Part shown: positions 56,278-64,000 of the stretch, piece by piece
Position numbering within the stretch: the stretch's first letter is position 1
Layout of the letters: the number at the start of each line of letters is the position of its first letter
Source: Malus domestica
Taxonomy: Eukaryota; Streptophyta; Magnoliopsida; Rosales; Rosaceae
Reading direction: 5' to 3'
NCBI RefSeq assembly: GCF_042453785.1
Contig: NC_091673.1
Location: forward strand, 7,337,001-7,401,000
Length of the DNA: 64,000 nucleotides
Notes under the pieces: generated by a model
The model's database searches: none
Told to the model about the DNA's origin: nothing
Seen by the model: only the letters and a program-made list of their open reading frames with translations
Program-made: the position numbers and the translations under genes

Positions 56278-57265
56278 TGTGAACACGGAAAATTCCTGAA
56301 ACGAATGAGACAAGAACAACGTGCACAAACAAATATTTGTATTTGATGATTTTTGGGTTACAATCTCTCTCAATTTTGATCCTCTGATTCGATCTCCGTA
56401 AGGTGTTGATTTGTGGGATGTGCGATTGATCCAAGGGCCGTCGAGGCTTGATCTTGGATGAACGAGGATGAACGGATCTTCAAGGGCTTTTGGGCTTGAT
56501 CTTGAAGAATGGTGATTGACGGATCTTCAAAGGCTTTTGGGCTTGATCTTGAAGAACAGTGATGAATGGATTTCCGAGGGCTTTTGGGCTTGAACTCGAA
56601 GAACAGTGACGAACGGATCTTCGAGAGCTTTTGGGCTTGAACGGATCTTCGAGGGCTTTTGGGCTTGATCTCGAAGAACGGTGATGAACGATGAACGCTT
56701 TCTTCAAGGGCCGTCGAGGCTTGGACTTGATGAACAGAGATGAGCGGATTCGTTGATGTTGTCAATCCAAAGGGGCCGTTGGGGCTTGATCCTTGAGGAT
56801 GAACAGTTGATGAACGATGAACACTTTCTCCAAGGGGCTGTTGAGGCTTGGGCTTGAAGGTGGATGATTGTTGATCCAAGGGCCGTCGGGGCTTGATCTT
56901 GGAAGAACGATGAACGAAGAACGAAGAAGGCTTTCTTGATTCTTCGGAAACCTGGATGCTTGAAAGCTTCGGAGTTTCAGAGCTTCAGAGCTTCCGAGCT
57001 TTAAGGTGTAATGTGAATTGGTCCCCTCAAAATGAATGAAATGGGCTTGTATTTATAGAATTTTCCAAGGCCTAATTTTGAATATAATATTCCAGATGAA
57101 ATAAGTCGTTTCTGCCAGGCGTTGACACGTGTCCTATTTGATGACTTTTCCAACTCATTTCAATTTTCGTTGAGTCACACGCTACGTGTAAAATTTATGT
57201 AATACATGAGCGTTGACACTTTGATTTATCGGTCAACATTTATTTACGAAATTTCGATGTCTACA
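56278..57265 (-). repeat. 5' LTR of the 9.4-kb retroelement
   Basis: 988 bp, colinear with 47841-48828. It contains the transcription start for gag and the same minisatellite of GGGCTTTTGGGCTTGA blocks. On the minus strand a TTCTATAAATACAAG stretch near 57053 is a TATA-box candidate. Confidence 0.93.
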
Positions 57266-57438
57266 TAGTTCTCTACAATTATATTAGTTGAATACACTGT
57301 CAGACAGTAGTAAACCCAAATATCGCGTGGTTAATGGAAGTAATACGTTTTACTAATAGTGCCTCAGTAGTTATACACTCCTCAAGTTACAAGACAAATC
57401 ATGTACATTTTCTGGTAAGTGTGACAGTGGCAGTCTTC

Positions 57439-59668
57439 TCATATCTTCCGTGATGAATCTGATCGGTAACGCCATAACATCCCTCCAACAAAATTGTTGA
57501 CTGCATGAGATGCCATTGGCACGATAAGGCTAGAGGAGACGATGGTTGCATAACCATACACAAGACCCACAAAAGTTGCCCTGAAACACGTTTTACCACA
57601 AAATCATAACTAAGCTTGAAAGCATTTTCATGAGAATTCATCGGCATAAATATACGCGAAACATGAAATCACAAAAAAGAAAGACTGTCTGACAATGGCA
57701 TGAATGAAGTATTTTTGAAGTGTTAGAGACAAGAGGATAAGTACCAGACAGCGAAGGAATACTTTCGGCCACTGCCCAGGTGTAGAACACCAAAAATGAT
57801 GGCGACTATCAAGGCGCTCCTCCAATTGGATCCAAAAAGTGGTAGCAAGGCACCCCGAAAAAGAAGTTCCTGTCCATCCAATGCACGATGAATTGACGCA
57901 AAATTAGCTGAGCAGAGAAGAATTGAACAATACTACAATCTGGTTATAAGTATTAGCTAACCTCGCTGACACCGGGCAAAAATGCAACGATTATGTAATG
58001 GCCTAAGTTACAGGAAACGGATTGTGTCAGAGATGCGGAATAAACTATGGACAACAAAATCAATAAAAATGGATGTCTTCAAGCAGCAATATGGGACTGA
58101 ATTACTATATTGACAGAGACAACTATTGACTACAAATTGTTTGTGGTAAACTCTTCCGAGTCCTTGCAGATATACAGATAGAACAGAAAGTAGATACCTT
58201 GCTGGACTCTGCGAAATCCGGCCATGTCTTCAATAATAGATATCGGCTAAGTGATATCAGAATGACCAGTCCCGAAATCAACTAAAGATGCCACACCTCA
58301 AAATCAACTGGATGCGATGGGAGAAACGAGTTATGCTCTTGAAACTAATGAAGCAACTAAATCCAGAAAAAGACATAAAAATACGAAACATAAAAGAAAA
58401 CAAAGAAGAAGGCAATAAAAAGTATTGTACTGTAAGATCTGGGACTGAAACAACCCACTCTCGACAAATCTTGCTTCGGTAACTGCTTATAGACTGTCTT
58501 TGCCAAGGATTCACGTGTTGCTTCCATGAAAGAGAATAAGAATACAATTTTCACGACGAATTCTTGCATCGAGATAGTATGTGAATGTTCATACATGATA
58601 CTTCCAAAGAGCAGTCAAGGACTGGCAATCCTTCAACTGATGCAACATGAGATGCCTGCAAGTTGCAGATAAGAAATAGAATTTAAAATGCAGATTACTT
58701 ACCAAGTTAAGCAAAGCTCCAACCATATTTTTGTTCCTTTTACAAAACCTGAAAGTAACATTATTCTCTAAGAGTAGAATTTCTTAACTTTTAACTAGAC
58801 TCGGGGCTTGGTGAAAAGGTTTTAACTTCTAATTTTTAATTCAGGTTCTGATGGAAGATGTGTATGGTCATGACCAGTCGACATTCGTGGGTAAACATAT
58901 TGATTTTCTCACACAATATGAACTTTAGCACATAAAATAATCAGAAACGGTACAATTGTGTCACAGCATGAAGTTTAAGAAATTTCAGTGCAACATGTAT
59001 GTTCGACAAGGTCCAAAATCTATATCCTGGTCTACAACAGACAAGCGTATGATTCTGTTCTCTGCTTTTAAACATTCCATCAATGTATGTATATATAAAA
59101 GCTACTGCGTGAATCGAAAAATTCATAGAAGGCATCGATTCAGGAACACACTAAGGAAATCTTACCTGTCGAATAATTATACCCAAAGCCGCTATCAACC
59201 CGGATGTAACAGTGCAAGCCCGAAGCACAGCACCTCTAGAAGGAAATACAAGGAATTCCTCTGCAGCTAAATTATCAGAAGATTCCACTTTCTTGTCATT
59301 TTTAACACTATCATCTTCAGAAGCAATGCTCTTATCCGCTACCCTCTTTCGTGCCTGTCCATCCCTTCTCAATTTCTTCACCGAATTCCGACTTGCAAAA
59401 GCTCTCGGGCTAATTGCAACTCTCTGCCAAGACAGAAACACACACTTGATTTCACATTAAAATATCAAACCCTTTTTTTTTCTTTTGCAAAGATTATAGA
59501 CCAAATATAGTAAATATATATATGAAATTCTCACACTACATAAATCGGGAGGCAAAACTTTGTGCACATCAAACTTCTCACCTGACCAAAAAGGTTCAAA
59601 CTTTATACTACCAAAGCAAGAAGCATAGTCATAAACTCCAACACAGAAAGCCAAGCTTTTGGTGTTAG
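57439..59668 (-). pseudogene. CPBP/CAAX-type membrane protease gene, decayed
   Basis: Exons recognised: 59535-59668 (CVGVYDYASCFGSIKFEPFW; 5' end unresolved), 59166-59423 (RVAISPRAFASRNSVKKLRR, FLVFPSRGAVLRACTVTSGL), 58595-58655 (ASHVASVEGLPVLDCSLEVS), 58198-58307 (FEVWHL, LISGLVILISLSRYLLLKTW), 57962-58036 (HYIIVAFLPGVSE), 57745-57869 (ELLFRGALLPLFGSNW, FGVLHLGSGRKYSFAVW) and 57439-57580 (GYATIVSSSLIVPMASHAVN, to the stop). The EExxxR, FGVLH and SHAxN motifs identify the CPBP intramembrane glutamic protease family, whose plant members are mostly plastid-targeted. Lesions: an in-frame TAG at 58282-58284 where relatives have the Glu of WHLE, and no acceptor AG before the 57962 exon (TTTATTCC replaces it). 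The start exon is not visible; an LTR element adjoins upstream. Confidence 0.78.
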
Positions 59669-59699
59669 CCTTATTAGGTTATACAATTAAAACACAAAC

Positions 59700-60108
59700 G
59701 AATGAGTGACTAACCTGATTCCAACGGTAGCCATGGAAGTCGAACACGAAAGGAAGTGGGCATGGCAACACCAAGATCTTCTATAAGTTCCTAGCCGAAT
59801 ACAACTACTCTATGGGAAGCATTATGCTGTGTGTTCTAGGGCTTATAGGGACCGGTGTTTTATATAGGCTAAAAGCTAGGATTTCCATCCATAAAGGAAA
59901 CCTAAACTTACTTTATTAGCCTCCAAGTCAAGTATCATAATCATATTCAATTAAGGATTCCATCAATCCTATTTCCAATATAAGACACCTTATATAGGAT
60001 TGATATCTTTAAGAGATCAAATCACAAATAACATTATTCTCCAATATTACATTCCTATTACATATAGTAGACCATTTAAAGGTTGATTTATATTGGATAA
60101 ATCCAACA
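59700..60108 (-). repeat. 3' LTR of a copia-type element; lower border approximate
   Basis: On the minus strand it starts TGTTGGATTTATCC at 60108, directly after a purine tract (AAGTGGGAGAA, 60109-60119). It contains a TATA box (CTATATAAAAC near 59860) and continues to about 59700, where the CPBP gene remnant begins. The other LTR lies outside the window, so the far border cannot be set. One short frame inside (MPTSFRVRLPWLPLES) resembles a plastid transit start but does not splice in phase with the CPBP exons. Confidence 0.6.
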
Positions 60109-63100
60109 TTCTCCCACTTGGTCTACAAAATGTAATATTCACGTTTATACTTGAGATTGGAGACTAATGTCACTTTAGTGGCCATGTAACAGTGATTACA
60201 TCTCGTCCTTAATGCAATTTCTGTCAAATGCATTTCTTAACATGGAACTAACAAGGTTGTAGGGTTGACACAACCCAGAACCTTCATAATCACACATGCT
60301 AAGATCCTCATTCACATGAAACACAAATTATGATCAAGAGATGAAACTTTAAAATTAAACTTTAAATTAACCAAAATGTCTTACTTTATATCATCTCAGG
60401 TCCACCTTATTGTAACTCACAAGTTACACTTTATGCTTCTTCGAAGCCTTAAATCTGCCAATGCAGATATCCTTCATCTAATGAAACCACCATAACCTGC
60501 AGGTGTGAATACATCTCCAAAACAATCATGCATCAGTTTCATTAGACCGATAACAATACAAACAATGTTTGTAACCAACGGACACAACTGAAAATACCAA
60601 ATAGGCACATGTCCAAGTAAAATATCCCAAAACTTCATAAAACAAAATTAATTCAACACTTGTGAGCAAGATGAATTAATATGTTTTTGACACTAATCTA
60701 TGCACCATACCAGTTACTTTCATAGTGATTTCCAACACCTGTGGGCAAGATGGAAATCCTCACAACTGAGCCAGTGCACAAACCATGCCATGCCATTTAA
60801 TATGCAATTTGATAACAACTTGATAACTGATATTTTATCAGATGATTGACTAGTACACGAAAAATGTGACTTAATAAATCCAACTGGAGATTAAAATGAA
60901 TACATGGATTCTATACATACTTTATAGGTCATTTGCAAATGTAAGGCATTACTAACCCGAAACTCAAACTCCCACTGATCTGCAACATTATTACTTAATT
61001 TGCAAATCAATACTTAAATCATACTTTTGAAAATATGCCTTTGGGAGTAGCCTTACTTAGTCAATGAATGCATATTACCTTAATGAAAGGTACAACTAAG
61101 CTTGAAAGCATTCACTGCTGTTACACAAAACATGTATCCAACAACCATCTTATATGTATTAATAAGTCCACATTTATGCTAAGTCCTTATGAGCCCCAAA
61201 ACAAATGATCAACCGAGAAATCCAAATGATTGGCAGTAATAGAAAAATGCACGCATATACCAAGTATACATTCATGCAACTTAAACATATTATAGACATT
61301 CAAGTAACACAAATTCATGGAAGATAGAATAACGCTTTAATAGATTCATGCAAGGCCACTTAATGCTCACAATTTTAGAATAACTCCCACTAAGTTTTCA
61401 GAGTTTATACTTGCAAATAAGTTAATGAGTGTGAAGCCCAATTTTCGTTCACTAATTCTCCCACTTGGGCAAACACTCTTTCAAAGATGTACCTAAAAAA
61501 AATTCTCTATATTTTAGACATAATAAAATAGACATCTCAACCAACATAAAGTTGTCAAACAGAATTTCAGCAATGAGTTACACTTACTTTAGAATTTATC
61601 ATAATTAATTTACAAGCTTGATTGCTACCAAATTTATATTGATCAAAATAGACATACTAATCTTCATAAAATAGAAATACAGAGCCATTTTGGGTCAAAA
61701 TAGTAGTCTAAAGTCACGTCTCAAAAAACATCACAATCTGCCAGTAAAAACTGTCTATACGAGCATGGGTTACTAGTAAATTCACCATAATTAACATACA
61801 TGGCAGAAAATTACGAAAATTTTCAGACACATAGTAGACATTTATATGTTGAACATATCCAAAATTCAGGTCATTTGGTGATCATTAGACATGTCATTCA
61901 CCCGATTTAAATCAAGACACGCAATCTGCCAGAAACAATTATGTGCATCTATCATGAATTTATATATCCATAACAAATTCAATTTCATATCATTTCAATT
62001 TCGATGTCCAAAGGAAACTTTAGTAGTCAAATTTCATCCTCTAAACCGACATCATAATTCAAATTGAAAAGATTTACAAGCATAAGACTTAAACAATGCG
62101 TACCTTAGCAATCATTGATTAACCTTCATGGATCCAACACTTTGCATCAACAAGTCTCATAAAGAGATACAAAATACATCATGATGCAACCGATTTCCAT
62201 GCCTTCAAACCAAAACCTTTTATGGGGCTCATTGTGGAAATATTTGTCACTAATGGCATGAAACTTTATCCCAATAAACTTCATGAAACTAAATTAATTT
62301 ACACCTGTAGGCAAGAAAATTAACTAGTTTCTAGTACTAGATTTTATGTCACAAAAGTTCCTTCATGAAAAACTTCAACACCTGTAGGCAAGATGAAGGT
62401 TTTCACAACTTCTGTGAAATAAAACCCATACTATGCCATCTTAATTAAACTAAAAGAAGTAATCCACACCTGTAGGCAAGAAGATTATCCCTTTTATTCT
62501 AATTAAGATGCAAAGTTGACCGAAGTAACTCAAAAATACAGTCTCATCATCAACTGAGCCGTTGCGGCTTCCTTTAGTTGAAAAGGCATTGGTCAACTCC
62601 GCCCTGAAACAATACAAGAAGTCACATGGATTAATTAACTGTAAGTGACAAAATTATGATAACCTGATTCGAGCTTCGAGTCTTGCCAACAAATGGCACT
62701 AATTCCTTCATAACTCCCTTTGACATTAAATTAATCTCAAGAAACCTGACAGCATACTTGAAAAAGATTAATCACATATAGAACAAGTTTTATTCCACCA
62801 CAAGAATGTCAATACTTATCATTACGGAGTCAATTGCTTGAAATAGAAATACTTTATGTAATGCAAAAGAACAATACATTCCTTTAATTTAAAAACTAAA
62901 TTGCTCAAATGTTTTCTTAAGTCAAACGGGTTCCTTTTCTTTTGTACATTTCTTTCCGTAGTACAAGGCTCCTAAATCATTAGCATCAAAAGCGTGCATT
63001 AGCCTTGTAAATACCAAATTAAACAAAGGAACTACCAAAATTCTTTTCTTTCAAAAGAAACATCTCCAATACATGCCATACATTAGGCTTGTATAAGTTT

Positions 63101-64000
63101 CTTTTCTTCTCCCCTTATGACACATAAAAATTACTAATCAAAGTACTGTTTAAATTCTTTAGGAATAGGAAAAACCACAAACAATAATACATGTTTGAAA
63201 ATTCATGCTTATTAGTTAAGCCACATACTTTGAATGAAATACATACCTCATGCCTTCATATGTTCACTACTTCTTTATAAACATATATAATCACATGACC
63301 ACCATAATTCTCATATAAGAATAAATAGAATACAAATGAGAAGTGTCACATAATTACTGCAAACCTCATTCATCTGTATACTGTACTTGTTCTTGCCACC
63401 GAATGCTTTCTGTCACTCTCAGTCAATCCACAAGTTATGCATCAATTTCATAGTTAACTAGTCACGTACAATTGAATGACTATACTGAGATAGGAAAGCA
63501 AAATTATAGACAAAACTAATTTGATTAGTCAAGCAAATTTCTTATGGAGTTAATATCATTATAAACAGTACTTGAATTAAATCTCCAATCATACTTAAGT
63601 ACTAGCATACTGCATTACTAATCAACACATTTGTGCCTTTACATAAGATCATCTCAAGCTTAAAGCAATATAGGACAACCCAATCCCTTTAATAAAACAC
63701 GCCATATGTCAATTTTGCTCCATGCTTGCATACTTAAAATTGAATCCATATTAGATATTTCCGACAGCAACCAATGACATGGCTATTTAATTCAGTCTAT
63801 ATATATTTCCTACACATAATCATGTAATGCAAAAAGGAAAACAGAACCTGCAATAATCCGTGAGGCATTCGAAGGGTGGTTAGTGTCCCCTTGTTGCCTG
63901 TCCACCCAGGACGCACCTCACACAGGTGTTCTCGCGTGTGGCAGTAAAACCCCCTTAAACTTGCGGCTGGAGCTTTTGATTCCAGCAAGCTCGCTCTTAT
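60109..64000 (-). mobile_element. Interior of a non-coding LTR retroelement (LARD-like), continuing past the window
   Basis: About 3.9 kb of AT-rich sequence without any open frame of retroelement proteins on either strand. A short phrase, CACCTGT(A/G)GGCAAGA, recurs (near 60738, 62306, 62380 and 62468; a TGTGAGCAAGATG variant near 60660), each time beside short ACT/CCCA-rich text. The small minus-strand frame at 63797-63988 has no similarity. The 5' LTR, primer site and any gag would be beyond 64000. It may be non-autonomous or decayed. Confidence 0.5.

Larger units (their letters stand above)
47841..57265 (-). mobile_element. Young 9.4-kb LTR retroelement with gag only and captured host exons
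   Basis: Two 988-bp LTRs (5': 56278-57265; 3': 47841-48828, minus-strand sense) with TG...CA ends and a perfect TAGTT duplication (47836-47840, 57266-57270). I found one mismatch between the LTRs (48174 versus 56611), so insertion was very recent. After the 5' LTR the minus strand shows a TGG-starting primer site (TGGCACGCCCGGTGGGA). A purine tract GAAGTGGGGGCATT precedes the 3' LTR. Gag is present (54281-56197); no protease, reverse transcriptase, RNase H or integrase was seen in the 5.4 kb between gag and the 3' LTR. That space holds tandem repeats, host gene fragments and an opposite-strand ORF. The element must be mobilised in trans. Confidence 0.93.

Noticed and set aside
59720-59790. 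Short transit-peptide-like start (MPTSFRVRLPWLPLES) as first exon of the CPBP gene
   Set aside because: Its splice phase does not fit the next recognisable exon (acceptor options lead to a stop), and it lies in what looks like the LTR; kept only as a remark.

Overview
This is a plant nuclear window, AT-rich and full of transposable elements. Genes have GT-AG introns. Gene content and transposon style suggest a woody rosid, most likely Rosaceae such as apple or pear; the species is an inference. No bacterial, organellar, rRNA, tRNA or CRISPR feature was seen.

Layout. 0-2.3 kb: AT-rich GGGTACA-repeat DNA, then an intact single-exon membrane-anchored methyltransferase-like gene (+). 2.3-3.2 kb: a short LTR element. 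3.6-8.1 kb: a six-exon gene (-) for a 1134-aa lysine/serine-rich, probably nuclear protein; its exon phases close exactly. 8.7-9.0 kb: a Mutator-like MITE. 9.2-32.4 kb: a dispersed array of very-long-chain 3-oxoacyl-CoA reductase (KCR) sequences, all on the minus strand: intact KCR1 (9225-11423), a relic (~13.9 kb), a broken copy (25.8-26.7 kb), an intact KCR2-like copy lacking one intron (29177-30465) and an orphan last exon (~32.3 kb). Transposons lie between them. The largest is a Helitron-like element whose 3' end is at 14254; it carries exon fragments of pescadillo, BRCA1, PEP carboxykinase and glutamate dehydrogenase in one orientation. A probable solo LTR and a complete 1.08-kb TRIM are also there.

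34.8-38.2 kb: an intact 11-exon RGS1 gene (-), seven-transmembrane plus RGS domain. 39.7-41.9 kb: a probable solo LTR. 42.0-42.7 kb: a small NOI/RIN4-like gene (-). 43.9-44.3 kb: a small secreted cysteine-rich peptide gene (-). 44.7-47.3 kb: a Ty1/copia deletion derivative. 47.8-57.3 kb: a very young 9.4-kb LTR retroelement with 988-bp LTRs and a TAGTT target duplication; it has gag but no visible pol, fragments of a DEAD-box helicase and an aspartic protease, and a plus-strand coiled-coil ORF antisense to gag. 57.4-59.7 kb: a decayed CPBP/CAAX-type protease gene (-). From ~59.7 kb to the window end: the 3' LTR and about 4 kb of interior of another minus-strand LTR element with no recognisable coding capacity.

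The intact host genes do not form one pathway: lipid elongation (KCR), G-protein signalling (RGS1), membrane-associated defence regulation (NOI), a nuclear protein, a methyltransferase and a secreted peptide. The main story is recurrent gene and exon capture by two different transposon classes within 45 kb, beside a KCR family expanded and broken by insertions. Exon borders were read by eye from splice consensus and conserved family sequence.
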